From Spirochaetia bacterium (lineage in GTDB: Bacteria; Spirochaetota; Leptospiria; Leptospirales; Leptonemataceae), in contig VFLI01000016.1 in assembly GCA_009885105.1 (NCBI GenBank), positions 1-64,000 of the forward strand: 64,000 nt of DNA, read 5' to 3'. Below the pieces are notes generated by a model. That model saw nothing but the letters and a program-made list of their open reading frames with translations, was not told the DNA's origin and searched no databases. The position numbers and the translations under genes were made by a program. Positions within the stretch are counted from its first letter, which is position 1, and each line of letters opens with the position of its first letter. Positions 43,723-53,697 of the stretch are shown one piece after another.

Positions 43723-46392
43723 TTACGAATGGCTGGCGATCACGGCCCGCACTACGGATGGGTCGATCTTCATCCGCTCGGCTATCAGATCAGCGTCCCA
43801 TTTGTGATTCAAATATAGCTGCAGTATGCCGTCCTTTTTCCAGTCAGGAATGCCGGACGCGGTTCGTTTTGATTTTCCGGCGCGAACGAGAGTCTTTTCC
43901 GCGATTGTTTCCGGCGGCTCGTGTTCTCCTGCCCGGTCGAGAAGTCCTTCAATCGTCTGGTAGAAGGCGCTCAGTCTTTCCATTTTCTCGTCCGCTTCAG
44001 AAATGAGCGATTCCATCTCTTCCTTCATTACCTGTCCGTTGCCCTTAATCTCGTCGACCTTGCGGGCCATGCTGCCGATCTGTTTCTGCTTGGCGTCAAA
44101 ATCGGCCATGAGTCCGTCCATCTGCTCGAAACGGGATTCCACTTTCTGAATTTCTCCGTCCATTTTCGTGAGAAGCACAGTCCGGCTTTCAATGCTCTGG
44201 AGAAATTTCTCCATCTCTTCCTGACGCATCTCGGCTCTTTCGACTTTGGAGAGCATTTTGTCGGCATTCTCATGCGCGACTTTTGCCTGCTGGCGGGCTT
44301 TTTCTATGTAACGCACCGCTTTCTCGATGAAATTTTTACGATCATTCATGTCATGGAAATACTTATCAAATAGTGCCTGCGCATCCACAATCTGGCGCAC
44401 GCGGTCTTCCACCTGATCGGCGATTTTTTCGCCTTCGGACAGGACGGCGAATCGGTTGTCCAGACCTTCCAGCTGCTTCTCCAGGTGCAGGAAACGCTCT
44501 TCAGCCTCAGACAGCCGGCCGCGCTGCGATTCGATCAGGCGCAGTTCGCTCTCCATTTCTTTGCGGCTGAAACGGATCTGTTCAAAATTTCGAACATAAT
44601 CTTCGATTTTTGAATTCTCTTCGCGGGCAAGTTTCAGCCGGTCCGTAAGAACCTGCACGGCCTCGTCAAGTCTGTTGACGAGCTGCTCTGCGCCGCTTAC
44701 GATTTTTATTTTTTCGCGGAAACTTTCCAGCCGTCCGGTTTCTTCCTGAATTTCCCGGAGCACTTCGTTTTTGAGAGCTCCGGCCCGCTCCACTTCACGG
44801 TTGATTTCGCCCGCCATGTCTGTAATGAAGCGGGATGTCTTTTTCTCGAAATCGGATATCAATGCATCTCGGGATTCTTCCAGATCATGTTTGGCGCGCT
44901 GGGCTGATTCTTCTATTTTCTGGCGCATTTTTGAAACTTCGCGGAACTGCGAATCGATCGATTCCAGTCTCTCCTGAAGTTCTTCGCGGATGCGCTGCAA
45001 ATCTTCCTGCCCGCGCGAGAGGTGCTCTTCCTCCATTTTCCTTCCGTCTTTGAGCAGCGTCAGAGAATGTTCCGTTTCCGAGCGCAGAGTGGCCTTCATT
45101 TCCATTCCCAGCATTTCCAGATTCTCTCTCAGATGGCTGACTTCATCGCGGGTCTGCTGCAGGGCTCTTTCTTCTTCGCGCACGATGACTCGGATGCTTT
45201 CCTGGCCCTGCACGATTTCACGGCTGAGTTTCGCAGAATGATCCGCGGCGATCTGTTTCATTTCCAGGCCGAGATCATCGATATGTTTGTCACGAACAAC
45301 GTTGATTTCTTCTTCCAGTCCGCTGAGTTTCTCCTCCAGCTGAGCCACCCGCTTTTCTTCCATTTCCGTCCATTCTTTCTCAAAGATATCCATCTTCTCG
45401 CGGATGGCGGCCTTCTGCTGCTCAGCATGCTTGAGAAGTTTGTTTTCCGCAGAAAGATATTTTTCCTGGAAGAGGGTGATCTGATCGCCGATGCCCTGAG
45501 CCATGCGCCGGGTTTCGTTTAAGATTTCATCCCGCTTGGAAATTGCCTCCAGGTTGAAACTGTCCAGTTCGTGGCGGATACGTCCCACTTCCGACTGCAC
45601 CGATTCGATACCCGCAGCGCGGATTGCGGCAAGACCGCTTTCCATCGATGCGATCCGGTCCGACATTTTTCGCTCGAGAACGGCCAGGCGTTCTTCCACG
45701 CGGCTGCCTTCCAGCGCCCATTTTTCATCGAGACGATTGTTCAACATTACGATTCTTTCATTCAGACTGTCCGATTCACGGCCCTGGTCCTCCAGACGAC
45801 CGGCCAGCCGGTTCTCTTCATCCTTCATCGCCAGAAGAGACGAACGGATCTGTTCCGTGAGGAGCCGGGTGCGCTCCTCTGTTTCCTGGGAAAGCTGTGA
45901 TATGATTGTGCCCAGACGCGATTCCGCTTCGCGGCCTTTGTTCTCAATCATGGAAGCCAGCGCATGGGTGTCCTGGCGAGTCTGTTCAATATCCTGCTGA
46001 GCCATCTCCAGTCTGTGCAGCCCCTCGTCCAGATGCTCGACCTGCTCGCCGACCAGGCGGGCATTTCCTGCTATGCGGGTGAGTTCGCCGCCAATACTTT
46101 CTATCAGCTGGCGGTCTTCTTTCAGGCTTTGAATTTTTTCTTGAAAAACCTGGGCATCATTTTTTAGTTCGGCTTGAGCCTGTCGGCCCTGTCGTATCAG
46201 GAGCTCATAATCCAGAGAGGCATCTTTAATGGACTGGGTCAATTTCAGAGCAAGTTCTTCCAGATGGCGTGAGTGCAGATCGATCATTTTCTTGAACTGC
46301 GACATTCGGCCGCCGTTTCGATCCAGTCTTCTGAGGAAGACTGAGAATAGGATTGATCCAAAAAAACCAGCAGCAATTAAAAATTCAAGCAT
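43723..46392 (-). CDS. SpiroCoCo-type coiled-coil protein
   Basis: This 889-residue protein has one N-terminal membrane helix (LEFLIAAGFFGSILFSVFL) and then about 800 residues of nearly continuous coiled coil with heptads rich in Glu, Lys, Arg and Leu. The C-terminal 45 residues (GIPDWKKDGILQLYLNHKWDADLIAERM... in shorter form WDADLIAERMKIDPSVVRAVI) look like a small helix-turn-helix. This architecture fits the SpiroCoCo family of spirochaete coiled-coil proteins, thought to be cytoskeletal or envelope-associated. AAGGA precedes the ATG. The recurrent ATTATGTCTCAT motif lies 30 bp upstream. Precise function is unknown. Confidence 0.8.
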   Translation of the reverse strand: MLEFLIAAGFFGSILFSVFLRRLDRNGGRMSQFKKMIDLHSRHLEELALKLTQSIKDASLDYELLIRQGRQAQAELKNDAQVFQEKIQSLKEDRQLIESIGGELTRIAGNARLVGEQVEHLDEGLHRLEMAQQDIEQTRQDTHALASMIENKGREAESRLGTIISQLSQETEERTRLLTEQIRSSLLAMKDEENRLAGRLEDQGRESDSLNERIVMLNNRLDEKWALEGSRVEERLAVLERKMSDRIASMESGLAAIRAAGIESVQSEVGRIRHELDSFNLEAISKRDEILNETRRMAQGIGDQITLFQEKYLSAENKLLKHAEQQKAAIREKMDIFEKEWTEMEEKRVAQLEEKLSGLEEEINVVRDKHIDDLGLEMKQIAADHSAKLSREIVQGQESIRVIVREEERALQQTRDEVSHLRENLEMLGMEMKATLRSETEHSLTLLKDGRKMEEEHLSRGQEDLQRIREELQERLESIDSQFREVSKMRQKIEESAQRAKHDLEESRDALISDFEKKTSRFITDMAGEINREVERAGALKNEVLREIQEETGRLESFREKIKIVSGAEQLVNRLDEAVQVLTDRLKLAREENSKIEDYVRNFEQIRFSRKEMESELRLIESQRGRLSEAEERFLHLEKQLEGLDNRFAVLSEGEKIADQVEDRVRQIVDAQALFDKYFHDMNDRKNFIEKAVRYIEKARQQAKVAHENADKMLSKVERAEMRQEEMEKFLQSIESRTVLLTKMDGEIQKVESRFEQMDGLMADFDAKQKQIGSMARKVDEIKGNGQVMKEEMESLISEADEKMERLSAFYQTIEGLLDRAGEHEPPETIAEKTLVRAGKSKRTASGIPDWKKDGILQLYLNHKWDADLIAERMKIDPSVVRAVIASHS

Positions 46393-46421
46393 AGCTGTCC
46401 TTGCGGCGTCCCGGGCGCCGG

Positions 46422-46433
46422 ATTATGTCTCAT
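46422..46433. promoter_or_regulatory. Recurring ATTATGTCTCAT motif
   Basis: This copy is identical to 31990-32001. It lies in the divergent region between the SpiroCoCo gene (30 bp upstream of its ATG) and the methyltransferase gene (about 50 bp upstream). Confidence 0.4.
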
Positions 46434-46482
46434 AAATTTTCATATATATGGACAAACTTCGAATAGGTCAAGTAAAAAAAAA

Positions 46483-47244
46483 TTGAGGAATCGTTCTATC
46501 TCGGATTTGCCACCCTCCCGATCGCCCCCTTACAGGCGCTTTGCCCGGATATACGACCGGGTCATGGCCCATGTATCCTATGAGGATTGGGCCCATTATC
46601 TTCTGGGCACGTTCCAGGAATACCGGGGAGGCTCTCCCGAATCGGTTTTGGACATTGGCTGTGGAACGGGAAGGCTCCTTTACTATTTTCAGGGCAAAAT
46701 CCCCGAGAGACACGGTCTGGATAACTCCAGCGCTATGCTGAGACTGGCCGCAGTGAGGGATCCGGATGCCCGCTGGACCAACAGCGATTTTCAAAAACCA
46801 CTCCCCTGGTTGGACGAATGCTTCGACTGGATCGTATGCACGCACGACAGCCTCAACTATATTCTGGAACCGGCAGGTCTGGCAGGGCATTTTCAGGAAG
46901 TTTACAGAATATTGAAACCGGGAGGACTCTGCAGCGTGGACTTTGTCTCGGAGGAGAATATTCTTGAAAATCATGCCGGCCGCAGCATCACTCTTTCTTA
47001 CAATGATTGCGGAGTCGTCTGGTCGAACTCGTATGACAAGAAAATTCTGACATCGAACTTCCTTTTCACCGATTCAGGAGGGAACAAACACATGGAAATC
47101 CATCGCCAGCGGTTCTATTCGGTGCCGGAAATCCTCTCGCTGGCTGACGGGGCCGGTTTTTCAGTTTACAGAGAAGAAGGGGACTACGAACCCAGAAAAA
47201 GGAAATCGGGAGACAGCCTGTGGAATTTTCATTTCAAAAAATAA
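46483..47244 (+). CDS. SAM-dependent methyltransferase
   Basis: This cytoplasmic class I methyltransferase of up to 253 residues has YRRFARIYDRVMAHVSYEDW at the N-terminus, motif I VLDIGCGTGRLLYYF (about 53-67), an acidic loop HGLDNSSAMLRLA, motif IV CTHDSLNYIL and VYRILKPGGLCSVDFVSEE. This layout matches the YD-W methyltransferase_25-type group that methylates small molecules or proteins; the substrate is unknown. The start is probably the TTG at 46483, since the conserved FARIYD segment precedes the first ATG (46543). recX begins 7-37 nt after the stop. Confidence 0.85.
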   Translation: MRNRSISDLPPSRSPPYRRFARIYDRVMAHVSYEDWAHYLLGTFQEYRGGSPESVLDIGCGTGRLLYYFQGKIPERHGLDNSSAMLRLAAVRDPDARWTNSDFQKPLPWLDECFDWIVCTHDSLNYILEPAGLAGHFQEVYRILKPGGLCSVDFVSEENILENHAGRSITLSYNDCGVVWSNSYDKKILTSNFLFTDSGGNKHMEIHRQRFYSVPEILSLADGAGFSVYREEGDYEPRKRKSGDSLWNFHFKK

Positions 47245-47268
47245 ATCCGTCATGTCACAGGGATGGTG

Positions 47269-47274
47269 TATAAT
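47269..47274 (+). promoter_or_regulatory. -10 box next to the recX ATG (leaderless candidate)
   Basis: TATAAT ends 7 nt before the ATG at 47282. A good -35 is not visible at 17-18 bp, so the promoter would rely on the -10 or on an activator. Confidence 0.45.
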
Positions 47275-47281
47275 ACCCGTT

Positions 47282-47836
47282 ATGGACAGTACTCTCTTTG
47301 ATGAAAAAAAAACTTCAATAATCCAGAATGTTCTGCCGGCTCTACGTCGTTTCCTGTCTTCCCGTGAGCATTCAGCGGGAGAACTGGTCGATTTCCTACG
47401 CCGTCGTCGTCTTTGCAGTGCAGAGGAAGCTGTGATTGTTCTGAAATTTCTCAGAGATGAAGGCAGCATTGATGATGAAAGATTCGCCAGAAACCGCTGC
47501 GAATACAGATTTTCAAAGTTCTACGGGCCGAATTATATTCGAAGGGAGTTGAGCGGTCTGAAAATTTCGTCCGAAATTACCAACCAGGCTCTCGCCGCCG
47601 TCACGGAAGAGGAGCATGAGGAACGAGCGTTTCAGCTTGCGGGAAAACGCCTGCCATCCCTGATTTCCTCTGAGGATGCCCGGGAAAAATTATCAAAATT
47701 TCTTCAGAATCGAGGTTATTCGTTTCCTCAAATTCGCGCGGCCATCAACCGGTTGAAAGAGGAATTTCCACACTGGGCCAGGCGGTCGGTCGGGCTGCAG
47801 GATAAGGGCGGTGATGAATATGTTCAGGAGGAATGA
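47282..47836 (+). CDS. recX: Regulatory protein RecX
   Basis: RecX limits RecA filament activity. The 184-residue protein is built of three-helix RecX repeats: ALRRFLSSREHSAGELVDFL, LKFLRDEGSIDDERFARNRCEYR, YGPNYIRRELSGLKIS and KLSKFLQNRGYSFPQIRAAI all fit the family. I prefer the ATG at 47282 over 47252: a perfect TATAAT (47269-47274) sits 7 nt before it, suggesting a leaderless transcript, and no Shine-Dalgarno sequence serves either. recA is not in the window. Confidence 0.85.
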   Translation: MDSTLFDEKKTSIIQNVLPALRRFLSSREHSAGELVDFLRRRRLCSAEEAVIVLKFLRDEGSIDDERFARNRCEYRFSKFYGPNYIRRELSGLKISSEITNQALAAVTEEEHEERAFQLAGKRLPSLISSEDAREKLSKFLQNRGYSFPQIRAAINRLKEEFPHWARRSVGLQDKGGDEYVQEE

Positions 47837-47942
47837 AACGCATTTGCATTAAATAACGTCTCACTTGATGAGCAAAAAATGTATAAATTAATTTATTTTA
47901 CTTCCTTTCTACAGACCCTGATTTGAAAATCCCACAAAACAT

Positions 47943-50900
47943 ATGTCTTTTGAAAATGTCTATTTTAACTTCTTTTCTGTTGGGTCGCTCATTGCCACTC
48001 TGATGCTGGCTTTTGGCGGTCTTTTTCTATTGACTATTAAAAAGAAATCCGGGGCCACTTTCCACCTCGGACTAGGCTTTTTACTTCTGGCTTTTTTTTC
48101 CGGCGCCTATTTCTGGGCTGGCAGTATTTATGATGAATCGGCCGCCTTCCACCGCTGGATTACCATAGGTGTTGTTTTTCCTACCTCTTTGCATGTAACA
48201 CAGTTCTTTTTTCATTTCCCGCGTTTGACCCATCCGCGTCTGGCAAAAACAGTATTGATCATTCAGTATATTGTAGGGATCTTATTTTCTTTGTATTTTT
48301 TTTCTGAAACAGCTTTTGCGCCCAAGTTCTATCAGTTCGAAGGGCATTTTTGGGATTTCAACCGGGCAACGGCAAACATGCGTACTGGTTATATGGTAAT
48401 CATATTTATCTTGGTTTTCGGTCTTGTTGGAATCTGGAGGACGGTTGTAACTTCTTCGCCAGACCGCTGGGCTGTTCTGGGTATGCTGGTATCCTTTATG
48501 GTTATTACAGTCATTCCCGGCCTTCTCAATCCTCTCAGCCGCGAGGGAGCGATTGGGCGTGACACTTACATCACTCTATGGGATCTGTTGGTTGTTCTGG
48601 GCACTTTCAGTCTGCTGGTTATCTATATTAACAATACCAAAGACCGCTCCTCGTTTATGGATAAGATTATCGGAATCAGTCTGGTAGTTGTTCTATTGAT
48701 CATGCAATTCTTGAGTGTTTTTCTGATTAAAGAAAGAGAAAATTCCTACGATGCGGTTCATAGCGAAATGTCTTCTCGTATTCTTCTGGATGATTCACAG
48801 CCGCCAGATCTGAAATACAGGGTGAGATATTCGCTTTATGATGACAGTTTTGAATTTTCTGATAATAAAGATACTGAGTTGAATTTTTCTGATTATCGCA
48901 CAGAATTCTTAAATAAAGCTGTAATAGATGAAATTGAGAATCTGCCGGATGAAAATTTTGAACACGCTCTAAAGAAAATACTCTCTCGAAGCCACGCTTC
49001 CTTTGCAGGATATGCCGGCGCCATAGAAGAAATTTCCGCAAAAATTCCGGCAGGGCAGACAAATCGCGGAAAAATAATTGTAGAAAATTTAAACGATCTT
49101 AAATACACAATTATATACAGATATAATAAAATTAGCAAACTACCAGACGAAGGATTTCGAGAAAAGCTGACCAAATTTCTTTCCGGTTCGGGCGATTCAT
49201 TCAGACCATTTCGTCGGGCGCTGGAAGAACAATTACGTACAAGCAATTCTCAAGGAGCCGCTTTGAAGACAGAGGCGCTTGAGTTATTGAGTGTGATTCA
49301 GCCCTCCGGAACAAGACACTACCGTCGTGATGCCGCAAATGCATATACGGCATTTATGAAGGCTGATTTGAAAAATGGTTTTGTCTACGAAATTGGCTAC
49401 TCTTACCGAGCATACCGACAGTTTATTCATCCAACCGGTCTGACTTTGATTTTGATGCTGGTGGTTGTTCTAATTATAGTCCTTGTGGGATTTCGGTTTT
49501 TCTTTTCCGGCGCTCTAATAAATCCGCTAGATTCGCTCCTGGAAGGCGTTCGACGAGTCAATGAAGGCGATCTTTCAGTAAACGTAAGCGTGAAAGTGGA
49601 AGATGAAATCGGATTTCTTTCCCGATCATTCAACAGCATGGTTTCTTCTATTAGCGATGCCAATAAAAAATTGCAGGATTATGCTGACAATCTGGAAGAA
49701 AAAGTCCGGTTGCGCACTGATGAGCTGCAGAAAGCCTATGATAAACTCAAAGAGCTCGACACGCTCAAAACTAACTTTTTCGCCAATGTTTCGCATGAAT
49801 TGCGTACTCCATTGACTCTTATTCTGTCGCCTCTCGAATCGATGATTCAGAAGGAAGCGGGCAGTCTTTCGGAAAGTCAGGCTACTCTTATTTCTTCCAT
49901 GCATAAAAATGGGATACGCCTATTGAAACTGATAAACAATCTGCTCGACTTTTCAAAACTGGAAGCCCGGCAGATGAAAATGAAGTACCGTGAGATTGAT
50001 CTTGCGGCTTTTGTAAAAGAGCTGACATCTTCTTTCGAATCCGCTGTGAAAAAATCCGGATTGGAAATGAAGGTCGATGTTCCGGATGGGAAAATGCCGG
50101 TGTTATTCGATGAAGAAAAAATGGAGAAAATTGTTATGAATCTCCTCAGCAATGCCTTTAAGTTCACTTCCAATGGCGGTATCTATATTTCTCTCAATGA
50201 AAGTAATGGCATTGTAAATCTCCAGGTGCGCGATACCGGAATCGGCATTCCTGAAGATAAGCTGGAATCCGTTTTTGAGCGTTTTTCGCAGGCTGACCAA
50301 TCGGCCTCGCGAAAATATGAAGGAACAGGCATCGGTCTTGCTCTGGCAAAGGAGTTCACACATTTGCATAAGGGAACAATAGCAGTCGAGTCTGTAGTAG
50401 GCGAAGGAACCATTTTTAATGTGCGATTTCCCCGGGTTCCGCAAGAGCTGACTGTCGCTGGTTTGCAAACACAGAAAAGTAATAATGAATCGAATGAATC
50501 TGGAGAGTCCGGCGAATCCACGACACGACGTTCTTCATCGCGATCAGCTCTTTTAATGGAAATGGAGGACAGAGCGGAGAAATCCTTTGTAATGACCGAT
50601 GAAACGGGTGATTATGAGATTATCGAAGATAAGGGCGATATCCACCGTTCTGTTCAGACTGTGCTAATTGTTGAAGATAACCATGATATGCGGAAATTCC
50701 TGTACTTTCTTTTGAAGCCCTATTTTCGGCTTCTGACCGCGGAAAACGGAAAACTGGGATTGGAAAAGACGATCACTCGTAAACCCGATCTGATTTTATC
50801 CGATGTAATGATGCCGGAAATGAGCGGTTACGATCTATTAACGGCGTTGAAAAAGGATGAAGAATTGAAGCATATTCCCATTATTCTTCTGACCGCTAAA

Positions 50901-51758
50901 GCCGATGCATTGATGAAAGCCGAAGGGCTGGAATCCGGCGCCGATGATTATCTGGCAAAGCCCTTCAATTCACGGGAGCTTCTTGCGCGCATCCGTACTC
51001 AACTGCGATTGCGTAAGCTGCAAAAAGAAATCATGATTATGCGAGACCAGCTGCTGGAGATGAACGAGAAGTTGAATGGTCAGCTTCAGGTCAATATTTC
51101 CGAGCTGTTAAGAGCGTCTCAGTTTCGCCAGTATCTTCCTCCACAGCTTGTCAATGCCATCCTTTCCAAAGAGCAAACGGCCATGGTCGAATCACGTCGT
51201 AAAAAACTTACCATATTTTTTTCAGACGTTGTCGAATTTACCCGCCTGACTTCCGAACTGGATCCGGAAGATTTGTCGCGAATTCTAAACCATTATCTAT
51301 CAGAGATGACAGCAATCGTAAATAATCACGGGGGCATAATCGACAAATTCATTGGCGATGCGATTCTTGTGCATTTTGGCGACTATGATTCAAAGGGTGA
51401 AAAAGAGGACGCCTGCGCCTGCGTTCAAATGGCGCTCGACATGCAGATCCGGATGCGTGAACTATCCCCATACTGGATTGAAGAAGGCTTCCCCGAACCG
51501 CTGCAGATTCGGTGCGGGATTGCCACGGGAAGAGTGGCGGTTGGGAACTTTGGATCCAAGGATCGTGTGGATTATACTGTTATCGGTTCACCGGTCAATC
51601 TTGCCAGCCGCCTTCAGTCGAAAGCGGATCCAGGCGGGTTGCTGATTTCGCACCAGACATGGGCTTTGGTTCGTGAACGATTCAGGACAGTACCCCTGAA
51701 AAACATAAAAGTTAAGGGATTCAATCAAACATTTCCGGTTTATAAAGTCAGTCAATAA
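47943..51758 (+). CDS. Membrane hybrid histidine kinase-REC-adenylate cyclase
   Basis: This 1271-residue protein has seven or so N-terminal membrane helices (about 1-255, resembling 7TM kinase N-termini), an extracytoplasmic helical domain (about 270-490), another membrane helix and HAMP (about 520-570). HisKA has VSHELRTPL (His about 617), followed by HATPase with NLLSNAFKF, DTGIGI and GTGIGLALA. A Ser/Glu/Asn-rich linker leads to REC (about 905-1020; Asp in LILSDVMMP). The class III cyclase (about 1085-1265) has FSDVVEFT, IDKFIGDAI, RVDYTVIGSPVNLASR, so Lys, Asp, Asn and Arg are all intact and adenylate cyclase activity is likely. The input is unknown. Confidence 0.9.
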   Translation: MSFENVYFNFFSVGSLIATLMLAFGGLFLLTIKKKSGATFHLGLGFLLLAFFSGAYFWAGSIYDESAAFHRWITIGVVFPTSLHVTQFFFHFPRLTHPRLAKTVLIIQYIVGILFSLYFFSETAFAPKFYQFEGHFWDFNRATANMRTGYMVIIFILVFGLVGIWRTVVTSSPDRWAVLGMLVSFMVITVIPGLLNPLSREGAIGRDTYITLWDLLVVLGTFSLLVIYINNTKDRSSFMDKIIGISLVVVLLIMQFLSVFLIKERENSYDAVHSEMSSRILLDDSQPPDLKYRVRYSLYDDSFEFSDNKDTELNFSDYRTEFLNKAVIDEIENLPDENFEHALKKILSRSHASFAGYAGAIEEISAKIPAGQTNRGKIIVENLNDLKYTIIYRYNKISKLPDEGFREKLTKFLSGSGDSFRPFRRALEEQLRTSNSQGAALKTEALELLSVIQPSGTRHYRRDAANAYTAFMKADLKNGFVYEIGYSYRAYRQFIHPTGLTLILMLVVVLIIVLVGFRFFFSGALINPLDSLLEGVRRVNEGDLSVNVSVKVEDEIGFLSRSFNSMVSSISDANKKLQDYADNLEEKVRLRTDELQKAYDKLKELDTLKTNFFANVSHELRTPLTLILSPLESMIQKEAGSLSESQATLISSMHKNGIRLLKLINNLLDFSKLEARQMKMKYREIDLAAFVKELTSSFESAVKKSGLEMKVDVPDGKMPVLFDEEKMEKIVMNLLSNAFKFTSNGGIYISLNESNGIVNLQVRDTGIGIPEDKLESVFERFSQADQSASRKYEGTGIGLALAKEFTHLHKGTIAVESVVGEGTIFNVRFPRVPQELTVAGLQTQKSNNESNESGESGESTTRRSSSRSALLMEMEDRAEKSFVMTDETGDYEIIEDKGDIHRSVQTVLIVEDNHDMRKFLYFLLKPYFRLLTAENGKLGLEKTITRKPDLILSDVMMPEMSGYDLLTALKKDEELKHIPIILLTAKADALMKAEGLESGADDYLAKPFNSRELLARIRTQLRLRKLQKEIMIMRDQLLEMNEKLNGQLQVNISELLRASQFRQYLPPQLVNAILSKEQTAMVESRRKKLTIFFSDVVEFTRLTSELDPEDLSRILNHYLSEMTAIVNNHGGIIDKFIGDAILVHFGDYDSKGEKEDACACVQMALDMQIRMRELSPYWIEEGFPEPLQIRCGIATGRVAVGNFGSKDRVDYTVIGSPVNLASRLQSKADPGGLLISHQTWALVRERFRTVPLKNIKVKGFNQTFPVYKVSQ

Positions 51759-51844
51759 TATATATTAATCTTTTGAGAGTACATTCCAGCTTTGTTCTGC
51801 TCCCAATACGAGCCAGCGGATCGGACAAAAGTTCCGAGAAACGC

Positions 51845-51873
51845 TTGACTGATTTTATCACAAATGTTAGCAT
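51845..51873 (+). promoter_or_regulatory. Promoter giving a leaderless mRNA
   Basis: TTGACT (51845-51850) and TAGCAT (51868-51873) are 17 bp apart, and the expected start coincides with the A of the ATG at 51880. No Shine-Dalgarno sequence precedes the gene. Confidence 0.6.
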
Positions 51874-51879
51874 GATACA

Positions 51880-52257
51880 ATGTCAGACAATCAAACAAAT
51901 CCATCGGAGAAAAAACGAGAGATCGGCCGGGCTGTCACGCCTGTTCCGGAAGCGACAGGAGAAGGCCAGCGGCGGCCGGGAAACCCCCTCATTGAACGGA
52001 TACCGTCTCCAGAAAGCGCTAACCTGACTTTTTTTCAGAAATTAATTTGGACTATCCTGGCCATTGTTTGTGGAATCTGGATTGTGCTGCCGGAGCCAAC
52101 GGATGTGATTCCTTTTTTCGGCTGGATTGATGAGTTTCTGGCGGCGACAGGGCTTGCGGCTATTCTGTTTGTTACTTCAATGAGAAAGCTGGGCATACAC
52201 ATTCCTATTGTGGACAAATGGGTTCACGACAGGTTTCGTCGTAAGAAAGGGATATAG
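51880..52257 (+). CDS. DUF1232-like small membrane protein
   Basis: This 125-residue protein has a polar N-terminal half, a hydrophobic helix (about 50-66, LIWTILAIVCGIWIVLP), then TDVIPFFGWIDEFLAATGLAAIL and a basic C-terminus (HDRFRRKKG). The P-x-D-x-I-P-x-x-G-x-x-D-E pattern resembles the DUF1232/YkvA membrane family, whose function is unknown. It has its own promoter with consensus spacing and appears to be translated from a leaderless transcript. The 3' end runs into a copy of the palindromic repeat. Confidence 0.7.
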   Translation: MSDNQTNPSEKKREIGRAVTPVPEATGEGQRRPGNPLIERIPSPESANLTFFQKLIWTILAIVCGIWIVLPEPTDVIPFFGWIDEFLAATGLAAILFVTSMRKLGIHIPIVDKWVHDRFRRKKGI

Positions 52258-52281
52258 TGCCGCGCCAGCATAAAGATTATG

Positions 52282-52403
52282 TTTTCACGCGGAGGGCGCA
52301 GGGGGGCGCAGAGGAAAAAGAAAATATGGTTAATCGTCCCCGGATGCTTGCCACAAGGACAAGATTCCTCTTCTCCGCGGACTTTGCGTTCTCTGCGTGA
52401 AAA
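52282..52403. repeat. Third copy of the palindromic intergenic repeat
   Basis: TTTTCACGCGGAGGGCGCAG at the left is mirrored by TTTGCGTTCTCTGCGTGAAA at the right. The copy lies between the converging DUF1232-like gene and the response regulator-cyclase gene, as do the other two copies between their gene pairs. Confidence 0.8.
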
Positions 52404-52443
52404 TCCGCACCCTTTGGTACTTAAAGATTACACTGGTATAACA

Positions 52444-53565
52444 CTAGTCTTCGACAATCGGCGAAATTGAAAGAAAACGTTCCTTGCCGTCCATGATCAG
52501 CCGAATTCCCGTCACGCAGTGAACGGTTGTGGATCTTTTTTTTCCGCGGAAATTGAGTGTTTCGTCGCGCAGAATATCCAGTCTGTCTTTGAGACGCTCG
52601 TACGTTGAATCGCCGATCACCACTTCGCCGGCATTTGCGTATCTCTGAATTCGGGAGGTTGTATTGACAACATCGCCGACGACAGTCCAATCTCGTCTTT
52701 TCACGGTTCCGATTTCTCCGCGAATCACCCGGCCGGAATTGATCCCGATTCTCACATTGATCGGCGCCATCTCTGAAAGGGCGCGAAATTGATTGATCTG
52801 CAGAAACAGACTTTGAATCTCAAGACCGGCATGCACTGCGCTCTGCGCATCCTCAAAGACCGCCATTACGGCATCTCCCATGTATTTATCCACGTAACCA
52901 TCCATCATTGTGATGGTTGTTGTCACAACCTCCCAGGTTTCATTGAGAAGTACGACGACATCCCGCAGAGGCCTTTCTTCGCTCATTTCGGTGAAACCGA
53001 CTATATCGGCGAACATAATCGTAAGGTCCATTTCTTCCGCTTCAATATTCTCTGTGCCGTTGCGCACCGCTCTGAGAGCCCGGGCACGAACCTCCGGCGC
53101 CAGGTACAGACACATCAAATCCAGCGCTCTTTTTTGATCCAGAATCGAGGGTCCGTAGTGGACAGGTCGGACTTTTGCTCGTGTGCCGGCCCGGGCAGCG
53201 CCGATAATCTCAATCACCAGCTTTTGATTGATCTCCATCTTGTTGTAGCAGGCCTGGACGCCTTTGCGCATGATGAGAGTTGTAAGATCCCGGCTCAAAT
53301 CATGCGACACCACGAAAATTGGCGCAGCCGGAGCCAGAGTTCGAAGAATATTAACAGATCTGAGGCCGTGACTGTCCGGCAGAGTTATTTCCAGGATTAT
53401 CATATCAAAATCGGCTTCACTGAGTTCCGCCTGTGCAGCTGCCAGATTATCAGCCACACGTATCAGTGAGATGGTGCCGGCAGCCTCATAGGCAAAATCA
53501 CGAAACTGTGCAGCGTCCCGCATGTTGCTGTCTACGATAAGAATACGAAGCGGTCGGTCAGTCAA
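52444..53565 (-). CDS. REC-class III cyclase with Asp-to-Glu receiver
   Basis: This 373-residue cytoplasmic protein joins a receiver domain (1-125) to a class III cyclase (about 190-345). In the receiver, the phospho-acceptor position reads [10 protein letters not shown], with Glu replacing Asp, while the acidic pocket (IVDSN) and the conserved Lys (CYNKMEI) remain. It may mimic a permanently phosphorylated state. The cyclase keeps [38 protein letters not shown] with Lys, Asp, Asn and Arg, so adenylate cyclase activity is likely. The start is a TTG with GGAG 7 nt upstream. It is divergent from the leuA attenuator. Confidence 0.87.
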   Translation of the reverse strand: MTDRPLRILIVDSNMRDAAQFRDFAYEAAGTISLIRVADNLAAAQAELSEADFDMIILEITLPDSHGLRSVNILRTLAPAAPIFVVSHDLSRDLTTLIMRKGVQACYNKMEINQKLVIEIIGAARAGTRAKVRPVHYGPSILDQKRALDLMCLYLAPEVRARALRAVRNGTENIEAEEMDLTIMFADIVGFTEMSEERPLRDVVVLLNETWEVVTTTITMMDGYVDKYMGDAVMAVFEDAQSAVHAGLEIQSLFLQINQFRALSEMAPINVRIGINSGRVIRGEIGTVKRRDWTVVGDVVNTTSRIQRYANAGEVVIGDSTYERLKDRLDILRDETLNFRGKKRSTTVHCVTGIRLIMDGKERFLSISPIVED

Positions 53566-53661
53566 AAGTGAACTCCAGACTAAAAGAATGCTTCCGAATA
53601 CAACTCAGTCAATCGAAAAAAAGTCCAGACGGCTCAAGGTTGATTTTTTTTCTATTTTTTC

Positions 53662-53690
53662 TTGCCAGTTGGAATGCCGATACATATACT
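53662..53690 (+). promoter_or_regulatory. Promoter of the leuA leader
   Basis: TTGCCA (53662-53667) and TATACT (53685-53690) have an exact 17-bp spacer. Transcription should begin at or next to the leader-peptide ATG at 53698. Confidence 0.7.
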
Positions 53691-53697
53691 GTATCCA

